This document shows, piece after piece, positions 26,548 through 35,808 of a stretch of DNA of 64,000 bases. The stretch covers positions 42,874-106,873 of the forward strand of contig NZ_JAGQED010000014.1 of NCBI RefSeq assembly GCF_018304965.1, given 5' to 3'. A program made the translations under genes and the position numbers. The stretch comes from Collimonas antrihumi (lineage in GTDB: Bacteria > Pseudomonadota > Gammaproteobacteria > Burkholderiales > Burkholderiaceae_D). The notes below the pieces were generated by a model. It was not told the DNA's origin and did no database searches. It saw only the letters and a list, made by a program, of their open reading frames with translations. Position 1 is the first letter of the stretch; each line of letters starts with the position of its first letter.

Positions 26548-27980
26548 GCATGAATCTGGTGACCATGTTGTACCTGATCGCTTCGGTTTGTTTTATCCAG
26601 GCGCTCAAGGGTTTGTCGCACCCGTCTTCGGCGCGGCGCGGTAATGTCTTTGGCATGAGCGGCATGGCGATAGCCGTCGTTACCACGATTGCCCTGATCG
26701 TCAAGCTGAAAGCGGAATCGCAAGGAGCCGGCCTCGGTTTCTGGCTGGTGGCCGGCGGCGTGGTGGTGGGCGGTGGTATCGGCGCTTTCCTGGCGAAACG
26801 CGTCGAGATGACCAAGATGCCGGAACTGGTCGCGGCGATGCACTCGCTGATCGGTCTGGCGGCGGTATGTATCGCGGTTGCCGCGGTGTCGGAGCCATGG
26901 GCTTTCGGGATTGCCGCGCATGGCGAGTTGCTGCCGACCGGTAACCGTATCGAACTGTTTATCGGTACCTTTGTCGGTGCGATTACCTTCTCCGGTTCGG
27001 TGATCGCTTTCGGCAAGCTGTCGGGGAAATACAAATTCCGCCTGTTCCAGGGTGCGCCGGTGAGTTTCCGCGGCCAGCACTTCATCAACCTGCTGCTGGC
27101 CGTGATGATGCTGGGGCTGGGGATTATCTTCGTACTGACCCAGTCCTGGTTGCCTTTCATCCTGATGACCATCATCGCATTTGCGCTGGGTGTGTTGATC
27201 ATCATCCCGATCGGCGGCGCTGACATGCCGGTGGTGGTGTCGATGCTGAACAGTTACTCCGGCTGGGCTGCAGCGGGTATCGGCTTTTCTCTGAATAACT
27301 CGATGCTGATCATCGCCGGTTCGCTGGTCGGTTCCAGCGGTGCGATCCTGTCCTACATCATGTGCAAGGCGATGAATCGTTCGTTCTTCAATGTGATCCT
27401 GGGCGGCTTTGGCGGCGACGCTGCTGCTGCGACATCGGCCGGTGCGCAAGCCCAGCGTCCCGTAAAATCCGGTTCCGCCGACGATGCCTCGTTCCTGTTG
27501 GGGAATGCCGAAACCGTCATCATCGTTCCCGGCTACGGCCTGGCGGTGGCGCGTGCGCAGCATGCATTGATGGAACTGGCTGAAAAGCTGTCGCACAAGG
27601 GGGTTACCGTCAAGTTCGCGATTCACCCGGTGGCAGGGCGCATGCCAGGCCACATGAACGTGTTGCTGGCGGAGGCCGAAGTGCCATACGACCAGGTGTT
27701 CGAGATGGAAGACATCAACAGCGAATTCGCCCAAGCCGACGTGGTGCTGGTGCTAGGCGCCAACGACGTCGTCAATCCGGCTGCCAAGGATCCGAAGTCT
27801 TCGATTGCCGGCATGCCTATCCTGGAAGCCTACAAAGCCAAGACCGTCATCGTCAACAAGCGTTCGATGGCGTCCGGCTATGCCGGCCTGGATAACGAGC
27901 TGTTCTACATGGATAAAACCATGATGGTGTTCGGCGATGCCAAGAAGGTGATTGAAGATATGGCGAAGGCGATTGATTAA
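26544..27980 (+). CDS. pntB: NAD(P) transhydrogenase subunit beta
   Basis: 478-aa beta subunit: membrane domain II (about residues 1-260, Gly-rich helices) and C-terminal NADP(H)-binding domain III. Domain III shows VPGYGLAVARAQHA (NADP pyrophosphate loop), IHPVAGRMPGHMNVLLAEA and the KRSMASGYAG and NELF(Y) segments at the end. Together with pntAA and pntAB it forms the complete enzyme. Confidence 0.97.
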   Translation: MSMNLVTMLYLIASVCFIQALKGLSHPSSARRGNVFGMSGMAIAVVTTIALIVKLKAESQGAGLGFWLVAGGVVVGGGIGAFLAKRVEMTKMPELVAAMHSLIGLAAVCIAVAAVSEPWAFGIAAHGELLPTGNRIELFIGTFVGAITFSGSVIAFGKLSGKYKFRLFQGAPVSFRGQHFINLLLAVMMLGLGIIFVLTQSWLPFILMTIIAFALGVLIIIPIGGADMPVVVSMLNSYSGWAAAGIGFSLNNSMLIIAGSLVGSSGAILSYIMCKAMNRSFFNVILGGFGGDAAAATSAGAQAQRPVKSGSADDASFLLGNAETVIIVPGYGLAVARAQHALMELAEKLSHKGVTVKFAIHPVAGRMPGHMNVLLAEAEVPYDQVFEMEDINSEFAQADVVLVLGANDVVNPAAKDPKSSIAGMPILEAYKAKTVIVNKRSMASGYAGLDNELFYMDKTMMVFGDAKKVIEDMAKAID

Positions 27981-27996
27981 GCGTTGGTCATTCCCA

Positions 27997-28037
27997 TAAA
28001 AAAAACCGCGCCGGTTAAAACCGCCGCGGTTTTTTTA
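27997..28037. terminator. Bidirectional terminator between pntB and ubiH
   Basis: A run of eight A, stem ACCGCG...CGCGGT, then seven T (28030-28036), with an internal smaller hairpin GCGCCGGTTAAAACCGCC. It suits the ends of both convergent transcripts. Confidence 0.85.
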
Positions 28038-28057
28038 TTGCATGAGTGAGGCGAAGT

Positions 28058-29230
28058 TTAGCGTCGTCCGAACATCATTTGTCGGGCCAGTAATCGCCTG
28101 GCCGGCTTCACGATATCCACTAATCCCAACGACAAACCAAGCAGGGTTTGCGATACGGCGCCGTCTGGCGCGCTGGCAAAAATCCGCGCCATGACGTCGG
28201 TCAGGTGGATCGTCAAGCTGCGGTCTGCCTGTCTGGCGGCGGCAAACCGTTGCAGGGTATCCGGGGTTATGTCGCCGGCCAGCAAACGCGCCAGCACCGC
28301 GGCATCGCGCAAGCCCAGGTTCAATCCCTGGCCGGCAACCGGATGCAAAGTTTGCGCGGCATTGCCAATGGCCACAGTCCTGAGCGTAGCCGCGGGGCGA
28401 GCATTCAAGCCCAGCGGAAAGCTGTTGCGTTTCGAGGCCTTGAGAAAACGTCCAAGCCGGCCGCCAAAGGCTTGTGCCAATGCATCCAGGAATGCCGCAT
28501 CGTCCAGCGCCAGCAGCTGGCTTGCAGTATCGGGGCGCACACACCATACCAAGGCGTAATTGTTGCCGTGCTCGTCGTCTTGCGGCAGCAGCGCCAATGG
28601 CCCTTGATCGGTGAAGCGTTCAAATGCGCGGTGTGGAATCGGTGCGCTGCTTTGGACATGGGCGACGATGCCGATTTGCTGGTAATCGCGTTGCAGCGAT
28701 TTGTCATCCTGGGCGCCGAATATGCCGCCTTCAGCTTGCACCAGCAATTTACTCCGCAGCGAACTGCCATCCGATAATTGCAATTCCACGTGGTCGTTTT
28801 GTTCCGTGCTGGCGCTGACTTGCACCGGCCGCAGCAAGTGGATGCCAGCCAGCGCCGGCAGTGCCGCTAAAGCCGTTATCAGGTTGCCGTAGCGGGTGAC
28901 ATAGCCGAGCGCCGGCAGCTGGAATTCCTCGCGCTGGATCAGGGTGCGGCCGAAATGTGCGCGGCGCGATACATGGATCTGATGGATTGCGGTGGCGGCA
29001 ATCGGCCAGGCGCCGATCTCTTGCAGGATCTGGCGGCTGCCGTAAGAGAGCGCCAGGGAGCGCGGATCTTGCCGTGCCAGTTCAACCGTCTTGGCGTCAA
29101 TCAGCGCAATCCGCGCAGCTGCGACGCCGCGTTTGACCAGTAACGCAGCCAGGCTCAGGCCGACCGGCCCGGCGCCGCAGATGGCGATGTCGACCTCGGT
29201 CTGCTGCTGCAGAAGGGGGGGGGTACTCAT
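28058..29230 (-). CDS. ubiH: Ubiquinone biosynthesis FAD monooxygenase UbiH
   Basis: FAD-dependent hydroxylase of ubiquinone synthesis, 390 aa. FAD motif ICGAGPVGLSLAALL near residue 16, second motif DPRSLALSYGS, and the FAD ribityl motif IGNAAQTLHPVAGQGLNLG, which has Asn/Gln where most family members have GDAAH. From memory E. coli UbiH also has GNAAQTLHPIAGQGFNLG, which makes UbiH preferable to UbiF or UbiI. Overlaps the upstream HAD gene by 4 bp and lies near pepP, as in E. coli pepP-ubiH. Confidence 0.93.
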   Translation of the reverse strand: MSTPPLLQQQTEVDIAICGAGPVGLSLAALLVKRGVAAARIALIDAKTVELARQDPRSLALSYGSRQILQEIGAWPIAATAIHQIHVSRRAHFGRTLIQREEFQLPALGYVTRYGNLITALAALPALAGIHLLRPVQVSASTEQNDHVELQLSDGSSLRSKLLVQAEGGIFGAQDDKSLQRDYQQIGIVAHVQSSAPIPHRAFERFTDQGPLALLPQDDEHGNNYALVWCVRPDTASQLLALDDAAFLDALAQAFGGRLGRFLKASKRNSFPLGLNARPAATLRTVAIGNAAQTLHPVAGQGLNLGLRDAAVLARLLAGDITPDTLQRFAAARQADRSLTIHLTDVMARIFASAPDGAVSQTLLGLSLGLVDIVKPARRLLARQMMFGRR

Positions 29231-29877
29231 GCCGGTAACCCCCAGCTGCGCAACTGGGCTACGGTGGCGGCGGGGTCGGTATGATGAATGGCGCGCCAGC
29301 CGAGCGCGTGCGCTGCATCGACATTTCTGCGGACATCGTCGATGAACACCAGTTGTGCCGGTTGCGCATCGGGATAGTGTTTGCGAATGCGTTCCAGCAT
29401 GCGCTGGTAAATACGCGCATCCGGCTTGATCAGCTTTTCATCGCCGGACACCACCACATCTTTGAACCGTTGGATGACAGGCCGGAACGGATAGTTGTCG
29501 CGCGCGTAGGGGAAAGTTTCTCCCGACCAGTTGGTCAAGGCATACAGCGGCACGCCAGCCGATTCCAGCGCCTCGAAAATCGCCATGCCTTCTGCCAGCG
29601 TACCGCCCAGCATTTCAGTCCAGCGCGCATAGAAAGCGTGGATCAGGTGGGCGTGATCCGGATGGCGAGCGCTGAGGATGGCAGTTGCCTCGCTGAGCGG
29701 GCGGCCGGCATCTTGCTGGAGATTCCACTCGCTGTTACAGATGTTGGCGAGGAACCACTTCCGCTCGCTTTCGTCGGCGATCAGCGTGCGGAACAGGTAG
29801 TCCGGGTTCCAGTCGAAGAGAACGCCGCCGAGGTCGAAGACGACGATGGTGGGAGGTGCGTTTGTCATGGACGTCAT
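29227..29877 (-). CDS. HAD-superfamily phosphatase, YihX-like
   Basis: 216-aa HAD-IA hydrolase: motif I VVFDLGGVLFDW (DxGxV, where most HAD phosphatases have DxD), motif II ALTNWS, motif III Lys in LIKPDARIYQ, motif IV VFIDDVRRNVDAA. E. coli YihX, an alpha-D-glucose-1-phosphatase, has the same DLGNV motif I. Substrate unassigned. Lies between pepP and ubiH and overlaps ubiH by 4 bp, so it is in that operon. Confidence 0.88.
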   Translation of the reverse strand: MTSMTNAPPTIVVFDLGGVLFDWNPDYLFRTLIADESERKWFLANICNSEWNLQQDAGRPLSEATAILSARHPDHAHLIHAFYARWTEMLGGTLAEGMAIFEALESAGVPLYALTNWSGETFPYARDNYPFRPVIQRFKDVVVSGDEKLIKPDARIYQRMLERIRKHYPDAQPAQLVFIDDVRRNVDAAHALGWRAIHHTDPAATVAQLRSWGLPA

Positions 29878-29923
29878 GATACTCGTGTCTGTACTCCGTC
29901 GTGTTCCTGGGGCCGCACTCGCT

Positions 29924-31264
29924 TCATTTGCGCATCAACGCTTCGATCTCGGCCACCGAAGTAGGGACGTCGCTGGTCAGGCTGAGGTTGCCGTCCGCGG
30001 TAACCAGGATGTCGTCTTCGATACGGATGCCGATATTCCAGTATTGTTCCGGCACGCCCTCGGCCGGGCGCACGTAGATGCCCGGCTCGACCGTGGTGAC
30101 CATGCCGGGCTGCAGCTTGCGCCACGGCTTTTGCTGGCCTTCCGGGGCTGCTTCACCGGGTTCACGGTAGGCGCCGACGTCATGCACGTCAAGACCGATC
30201 CAGTGACCGGTACTGTGCATGTAGAACTGGCGATAGTCGCCATTGGCGATCACGTCGTCGAGCGTGCCGGTTTTGTTCTTGTCGAGCAGGCCGGTATCCA
30301 GCATGCCTTGCGCCAGCACCCGTAGCGCCGCGTTGTGGCCATCGATGAAGCGCTGCCCAGGGCGGGTTGCCGCTATCGCCGCATGCTGCGCCGCCAATAC
30401 GATTTCATACAAGGTTTTTTGCGGGCCCGAGAATACGCCATTGGCTGGAAATGTGCGGGTGATGTCGGAGGCGTAGCTTTCGAATTCACAGCCGGCATCG
30501 ATCAGCACCAGCTCGCCGTCTTTCAGCTCGGTGTTGCCGGCGCGGTAGTGCAGTACACAAGCGTTAGCACCAGTGGCGACGATCGAGGTATAGGCCGGGG
30601 ACTCCGCGCCTTGGGTGCGGAATTCATGCAGCAATTCTGCTTCCAGGTGATATTCACGCAAGCCGGGGCGCGCCAGGCGCATTGCGCGGCGATGGGCGCC
30701 AGCGGCAATCTGCCCGGAGCGTTGCATGATGGCGTGTTCACCCGCGTCTTTGAACAGACGCATTTCAGCCAGCAGCGGATCCAGGCTATGGATGGTGGCC
30801 GGTGCGCTGACGCCGATGCGGGCCTGGCCGCTGAGCTTGTTGAGCCAGCCCTGTAACTGAGTATCGCGATTAGCTTGTTTGCCCAGCGAGTAAAAAATCG
30901 CCGATGCATCGGCCAGCAATTTTGGCATTTCGGTATCGATGGCGTCGATCGCAAACGCAGCGTCGAAACCGAGCTGCTGGCGGGCGGCGTCAGGGCCGAA
31001 GCGATAGCCGTCCCAGATTTCACGCTCCAGATTTTTTTCCCGGCAAAACAGGATCGCTTTTGAATTTTTGCCGGCGACCAGGACGATCACGGCGTCCGGC
31101 TCGGTGAAGCCGGAAAGATAATAGAAGCTGCTGTCGTGGCGATACGGAAAATCGGAGTCGGCATTGCGCGCGGCCTCGGGCGCCGTCGAGATGATGGCGA
31201 CGCCGCCGCCCATGGCCTGCATTTGCGCAATCAGTGTGCTGCGGCGTGTGCTGTAAGGAGTCAT
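29924..31264 (-). CDS. pepP: Xaa-Pro aminopeptidase (aminopeptidase P)
   Basis: Cleaves N-terminal residues before proline. 446 aa: AMP_N domain (residues 1-150, MTPYSTRRSTLIAQM) and a pita-bread metallopeptidase domain. The metal ligands are the Asp of LIDAGCEFESYASDITR (two Asp), His of HSTGHWIGLDVHD, Glu of TTVEPGIYV and Glu of IRIEDDILVT. Gene order pepP-HAD-ubiH links it to the quinone genes only by position. Confidence 0.96.
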   Translation of the reverse strand: MTPYSTRRSTLIAQMQAMGGGVAIISTAPEAARNADSDFPYRHDSSFYYLSGFTEPDAVIVLVAGKNSKAILFCREKNLEREIWDGYRFGPDAARQQLGFDAAFAIDAIDTEMPKLLADASAIFYSLGKQANRDTQLQGWLNKLSGQARIGVSAPATIHSLDPLLAEMRLFKDAGEHAIMQRSGQIAAGAHRRAMRLARPGLREYHLEAELLHEFRTQGAESPAYTSIVATGANACVLHYRAGNTELKDGELVLIDAGCEFESYASDITRTFPANGVFSGPQKTLYEIVLAAQHAAIAATRPGQRFIDGHNAALRVLAQGMLDTGLLDKNKTGTLDDVIANGDYRQFYMHSTGHWIGLDVHDVGAYREPGEAAPEGQQKPWRKLQPGMVTTVEPGIYVRPAEGVPEQYWNIGIRIEDDILVTADGNLSLTSDVPTSVAEIEALMRK

Positions 31265-31319
31265 GCTGGCGTCTTTCTGGAATAGGTTAATGTGCTGCGG
31301 CGATGTGTTGTCGAGCCGG

Positions 31320-32027
31320 CTATAGCGGCGCGTTCAATTGATTCAGGCGTTCGATGGTGCCGACATCGGTCCATTCGCCACGATACACGTCGCCGCCGAT
31401 CTGGCCGCGCGCTGCATTTTCGCGCAGCAAGGTCACCAGTTTTTCCGATTGGCCGGCGCTGACGCCATCGAACATCGATGGCCGATAAACGCCAATGCCG
31501 GAGAAGGTATAGGTATGGCCGGGCTCACGCTCGTTGCTGACCGAAAAACTGTGCAGCGCGAAATCGCCCTGCGGGTGGTGGGCAGGATTTTTTACCAGGA
31601 ACAGCCAGGCGTTGTCGCGCGTGTCCAACGCATACGGCTGCCCCCAGATGTCATTGTCTTCCAGCGTATTCTTGACTTGCTCGAAGTCGAAATGCGGGCA
31701 ATAGACATCGCCTGCAATCGCCACGAACGGCGCCTCGCCGAGCAGGTGGCGGGCGTTGGCGATGCCGCCGGCGGTTTCCAGCGCCACGGCTTCCGGCGAG
31801 TAGGTAATCGTCGCGCCGAATTTACTGCCGTCGCCCAGCGCATCTTCAATCATCTGCCCCAGGTGAGCGTGGTTGATGACGATGTCGGTGATGCCTGCAC
31901 GCACCAGGTTGACGATGTGCCAGACGATCAGCGGCCGGCCGCGGACCGTCAGCAAGGGTTTGGGAATGGTGTCGGTCAGCGGGCGCATGCGCTCGCCGCG
32001 GCCGGCGGCAAAAATCATTGCTTTCAT
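31320..32027 (-). CDS. murU: N-acetylmuramate alpha-1-phosphate uridylyltransferase MurU
   Basis: Nucleotidyltransferase of 235 aa for the anabolic recycling branch: MurNAc-1-P + UTP to UDP-MurNAc. N-terminal GxG signature FAAGRGERMRPLTDTIPKPLL with the catalytic Lys; GTP/UTP-pocket segments AGDVYCP and YTFSGIGVY. It follows amgK on the same strand (196 bp gap with tandem repeats and a REP-like element), the arrangement known from Pseudomonas and Burkholderia. Bypasses de novo UDP-MurNAc synthesis, so it affects fosfomycin tolerance. Confidence 0.92.
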   Translation of the reverse strand: MKAMIFAAGRGERMRPLTDTIPKPLLTVRGRPLIVWHIVNLVRAGITDIVINHAHLGQMIEDALGDGSKFGATITYSPEAVALETAGGIANARHLLGEAPFVAIAGDVYCPHFDFEQVKNTLEDNDIWGQPYALDTRDNAWLFLVKNPAHHPQGDFALHSFSVSNEREPGHTYTFSGIGVYRPSMFDGVSAGQSEKLVTLLRENAARGQIGGDVYRGEWTDVGTIERLNQLNAPL

Positions 32028-32065
32028 GGATGCTTTTGTTCAAGTTGCTTTAATAAAATCGCCGT

Positions 32066-32107
32066 CTAGGCGTCCCCGACTAGGCGTCCCCGACTAGGCG
32101 TCCCCGA
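32066..32107. repeat. Three 14-bp tandem repeats next to a REP-like element
   Basis: CTAGGCGTCCCCGA repeated three times without mismatch (32066-32079, 32080-32093, 32094-32107), ending exactly where REP-like copy 3 starts. Probably slippage or an expansion at the element's edge, in the murU promoter-proximal space. Confidence 0.95.
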
Positions 32108-32184
32108 CATTCCCGCGAACGCGGGAATCCATGTTGACCGTAGAATGGATTCCCCACCTTGGTGCCCGCGTTCGCGGGGATGAC
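32106..32184. repeat. REP/BIME-like palindromic repeat, copy 3
   Basis: Same two-arm design as the other copies but in the opposite orientation: the arm carrying the extra CACCTTGGTGCC segment is on the right. Lies between amgK and murU. Confidence 0.88.
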
Positions 32185-32222
32185 ACAGTGGATGTTTTGT
32201 CAAAAGAGTTATGCCGAATTAT

Positions 32223-33260
32223 TCAGAACGTATAGCCGACCTGCACCGCTTTATCTTCCAGCTTGTCCAGCAAGCGTACCAGCGGGATCAGTTCACGGTA
32301 GCGCAGCGCCGTCTTGCGGGTGTACTCCATGACCAGCGGGATGTCTTTCAAATAAGCTTCCTTGCCGTCGCGGTGATGCAGGCGAGCGAACAGGCCGAGT
32401 ATTTTCAGGTGACGTTGCAAGCCCATGTATTCGAAATCGCGATAGAAAATGTCGATATCCGGATTGACCGGCAGGCCGGCGCGTTTGGCGCGTTCCCAGT
32501 AGCGGATCGCCCAGTCGAGTACTTGCGCTTCATCCCACTGGATGTAGACATCGCGCAGCAGCGACACGATGTCATAGGTAATCGGCCCGAACAGCGCGCC
32601 CTGGAAATCCAGTACGCCGGGATTACCGCTTGGCAGCACCATCAGGTTGCGTGAATGATAATCGCGATGGATGAATACCTGCGGCTGCGCCAGGGTGTTG
32701 GCGAGGATGGCGTCGAAAACCTTGTTCAGGTCGCTGGTTTGCTGGTCGCTCAGGCTCGCTTTCAGATGCTTGCCGAGATACCACTCCGGAAATATTTGCA
32801 ATTCTCGCAACAGGAAGGCGCGGTCGTATTCAGGCAGCACACCTGGCTGACTTTTGGTTTGCAGCAACACCAGGGCGTCGATGGCGTCCATATACAATTT
32901 TGGCGCGCTGTCGTCATTCAATTGTTGCAGGTAAGTTGTAGAACCCAGGTCGGACAGCAGCAAAAAGCCGCGTTCAACGTCTTGCGCCAGGATTTCCGGC
33001 ACCGACAGGCCGATACCGGCAAACAGCCCGGCGATTTCAATGAAGGGTTTGACGTCTTCTTGCGGCGGTGGCGCGTCCATCACAATCAGGGTTTTGCCAT
33101 CGACGGCATCGAGCCTGAAATAGCGCCGGAAACTGGCGTCGGCGGAGGCCGGGCGGAGCGTTGCAGGCAGCGTGGGTGTGGCGCTAAGCGTAGTTAGCCA
33201 TTCGACAATTTGGGTCTGGCGCAGATCGGGTACAGCGGGGGCAGACTGTGATGAAGACAT
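32223..33260 (-). CDS. amgK: N-acetylmuramate/N-acetylglucosamine kinase AmgK
   Basis: Aminoglycoside phosphotransferase-fold sugar kinase, 345 aa. N-terminal nucleotide-loop region, catalytic FIHRDYHSRNLMV (Brenner loop with Asp) and LDFQGALFGPITYD (DFQ metal motif). AmgK phosphorylates MurNAc/GlcNAc at C1 for MurU. Divergent from lptD with a 110-bp shared promoter region; this pairing is conserved in betaproteobacteria and pseudomonads. Confidence 0.92.
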   Translation of the reverse strand: MSSSQSAPAVPDLRQTQIVEWLTTLSATPTLPATLRPASADASFRRYFRLDAVDGKTLIVMDAPPPQEDVKPFIEIAGLFAGIGLSVPEILAQDVERGFLLLSDLGSTTYLQQLNDDSAPKLYMDAIDALVLLQTKSQPGVLPEYDRAFLLRELQIFPEWYLGKHLKASLSDQQTSDLNKVFDAILANTLAQPQVFIHRDYHSRNLMVLPSGNPGVLDFQGALFGPITYDIVSLLRDVYIQWDEAQVLDWAIRYWERAKRAGLPVNPDIDIFYRDFEYMGLQRHLKILGLFARLHHRDGKEAYLKDIPLVMEYTRKTALRYRELIPLVRLLDKLEDKAVQVGYTF

Positions 33261-33312
33261 TGAGCATTCCAGTAATAAGCACGCGTAATGCGTTGCAGGT
33301 AGTGAGTTCCCA

Positions 33313-33318
33313 TATAAT
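33313..33318 (+). promoter_or_regulatory. Possible -10 box for lptD
   Basis: TATAAT 53 bp before the lptD ATG. The -35 is poor (TGCGTT at about 18 bp spacing). The same 110 bp must also hold the amgK promoter on the other strand. Confidence 0.35.
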
Positions 33319-33370
33319 AAGGGATTAATTTCAAAAAATCGCCTGCTATGGTGTTTGCCAAATTCATTTC

Positions 33371-35791
33371 ATGACCCGGTCCTCCTCAGCGCTACCAAAG
33401 CAATCTCAGTCAAATTCGGGTCGGACCACGCTAGGTCGCTCCACGTCCCAATTGCCCGCCTTGCGGCGCATGACCGTCATGGTAGCTTCGGTTATCGCGG
33501 CGATATCCATGCCGATGTGGGTGTGGGCGCAATCGATCGATCCTGGCACGCCAGCCGTTCCCACCACGCAAAACAACGTCAAGCCGCCGCGGGTCAACGA
33601 TTCTGATGCGCCGACCACGGTAGAGGCTGAGCAGATGACCGGCCGCCCGGACCGGGTGATCAACCTGGATAACGATGTCGACATGACGCGTGGTCAAACC
33701 GAGATCAAATCCAACAAGGCGACTTACCGGATCGTCGAGAACGAGGCAGAAGCCCACGGTTGCGTACGGATGAATCGCTATGGCGACAAATACACCGGCG
33801 ACGATCTGAAGCTGAATATGGATTCCGGGCAAGGTTTCCTGACCAATCCGACTTACTGGTTTAAAGCCAATGACGGCCACGGCAACGCCGAACGCATCGA
33901 TTTTATCGATGAAGACAAGTCGAAAATCATCACCGGCACCTACACTACCTGCCCCGGCACCAAGCCGGACTGGTATATCAAGTCGAGTACGCTGGACGTC
34001 GATAGCGGCCTGGGTGAGGGCGTTGCCCATAATGGCATTCTTTACTTCAAGAGCGTGCCCATCCTTGGTTCGCCGGTGCTGTCGTTCCCCTTGTCGAATG
34101 AGCGCCAGTCCGGCGTGTTGCCGCCGATAATCGGCAGCACCAACAATGGCGGGTTCGAGTTCAATCTCCCCTATTATTTCAATATCGCTCCTAATCGCGA
34201 TTTGACGCTGTATCCCAACATCATCACCCAGCGCGGTTTGCAAATGGGGGCTGACGCCCGTTATATAGGGGATGGCTACAGCGGGCAAACCAAGGTCGAA
34301 TTTTTGCCGGACGACAAGCTGACCAAGAGTAATCGCTACGCCTTGCAATCGATTCATGCGCAGACGCTGGTGCCTGGTCTGAGCATGGGCTGGAACGTTA
34401 ACTTTGCTTCGGATAATCATTATCCAGACGATTTCACGCGTTCGATCACTCAAAGTTCAACGCGGATATTGAATCGGGAATTCGATTTGAACTACGCTGG
34501 CTCGTTCTGGAACGTGGCAGCGCTGGCTTCGCGCTATCAGGTACTGCAGGATTTTGACGCTAATGGCAATCCAACGCTTAGCCGTCCGTATGACCGTTTA
34601 CCCCAAGTTACTGTAACCGCGGGTAAACAGGATATTTACGGTTTTGACTGGAGCGTGAACGCGCAATACACACGTTTCAGAAACAGTCAGTATGATTTCC
34701 CGGGTACTAGCAGCACATTGTTGCCGTTGGGCGGCGACCGCATCTACATCAACCCGCAGCTTTCTTATCCGATTATTCGTCCGGGTTATTTCATCACGCC
34801 GAAAATCCAGCTGGATGCAACTGCCTATAACATCACGCCGAACAAGTTTGACACACCGAATCCAATTCCGACGGGTGCAACACCGCTGGGTAACAGCTAT
34901 AACCGGGTGCTGCCGACTTTCTCGTTCGATACCGGCTTGATTTTCGAGCGCGACGCAAAGTTTTTCGGCAATCCGATGACGCAGACGCTGGAGCCGCGCT
35001 TGTTCTACGTGCGCACGCCGTTCCGTGATCAGAGCCAGTTCCCGCTGTTCGACAGTGGTGTGGCAGATTTCAATTTTGCCCAGATTTTTACTGAAAACCG
35101 TTACAGCGGCCATGACCGTATCGGTGACGCCAATCAACTCACCGCGGCAGTGACTTCGCGTTTTATCGAGGAATCCGGGGTGGAACGCTTGCGCCTGGGT
35201 ATCGGTCAGCGTTTTTACTTCACGGAACCGCGCGTGTCGCTCGGGGGCACGACCGACACGATCACCAGCAGCCGTTCAGATTTGCTGTTGGCGGCGGGCG
35301 GACAGGTGACGAAGGAACTGGGTGTCGACAATACGATCCAATACAGCCAGAGCAATAACCAATGGGTACGCGCCAACTCCACCATCAAGTGGCAGCCAGG
35401 TCCGAAGAAGGTAATCAATTTCTCTTACCAGCTGGATCACAACAACGTCGATCCGCTGCTGCTGGACAGTAAATACCTGAAGCAGTTTGACGTATCGGCT
35501 CAATGGCCTATCAGCCGCCGTTGGTATGGCGTCGGCCGTGTCAGTTACTCTTTGCAGGAAAAAACAGTCGGCCAAAGCTTGCTTGGACTTGAATACAAAG
35601 CCGATTGCTGGGTCTTCCGCGTGGTGGGACAACGTACGCCGACATCGTCAACCCGCTCGACTACGGGTATATTCGTGCAACTTGAGTTGAATGGTTTATC
35701 AAGTATCGGGTCGAATCCGATGCAAGCCCTGCGTAGCGGTGTCCCAGGTTATCAGAATGTTAATCAACCCGACTCTTTCATTAGCCGTTGA
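33371..35791 (+). CDS. lptD: LPS assembly outer-membrane protein LptD
   Basis: Beta-barrel component that inserts LPS into the outer leaflet together with LptE. 806 aa. N-terminal extension with a likely signal core at MTVMVASVIAAISMPMWVWAQ (an alternative start is ATG 33470). OstA/LptA-like jellyroll about residues 80-200 (RVINLDNDVDMTRGQTEIKS), then a 26-strand barrel. Cys are at about 131, 194 (TYTTCPGTKPD) and 746 (YKADCWVFR); E. coli has a CysCys pair at the last position, only one Cys is seen here. Downstream: surA, pdxA, rsmA, the classical order. Confidence 0.96.
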   Translation: MTRSSSALPKQSQSNSGRTTLGRSTSQLPALRRMTVMVASVIAAISMPMWVWAQSIDPGTPAVPTTQNNVKPPRVNDSDAPTTVEAEQMTGRPDRVINLDNDVDMTRGQTEIKSNKATYRIVENEAEAHGCVRMNRYGDKYTGDDLKLNMDSGQGFLTNPTYWFKANDGHGNAERIDFIDEDKSKIITGTYTTCPGTKPDWYIKSSTLDVDSGLGEGVAHNGILYFKSVPILGSPVLSFPLSNERQSGVLPPIIGSTNNGGFEFNLPYYFNIAPNRDLTLYPNIITQRGLQMGADARYIGDGYSGQTKVEFLPDDKLTKSNRYALQSIHAQTLVPGLSMGWNVNFASDNHYPDDFTRSITQSSTRILNREFDLNYAGSFWNVAALASRYQVLQDFDANGNPTLSRPYDRLPQVTVTAGKQDIYGFDWSVNAQYTRFRNSQYDFPGTSSTLLPLGGDRIYINPQLSYPIIRPGYFITPKIQLDATAYNITPNKFDTPNPIPTGATPLGNSYNRVLPTFSFDTGLIFERDAKFFGNPMTQTLEPRLFYVRTPFRDQSQFPLFDSGVADFNFAQIFTENRYSGHDRIGDANQLTAAVTSRFIEESGVERLRLGIGQRFYFTEPRVSLGGTTDTITSSRSDLLLAAGGQVTKELGVDNTIQYSQSNNQWVRANSTIKWQPGPKKVINFSYQLDHNNVDPLLLDSKYLKQFDVSAQWPISRRWYGVGRVSYSLQEKTVGQSLLGLEYKADCWVFRVVGQRTPTSSTRSTTGIFVQLELNGLSSIGSNPMQALRSGVPGYQNVNQPDSFISR

Positions 35792-35808
35792 ATCCGTCAT
35801 TTTCACTT

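Noticed and set aside
26280..27734. 484-codon open frame on the minus strand
   Set aside because: Antisense to pntAB and pntB; His/Gln/Arg-rich nonsense composition.
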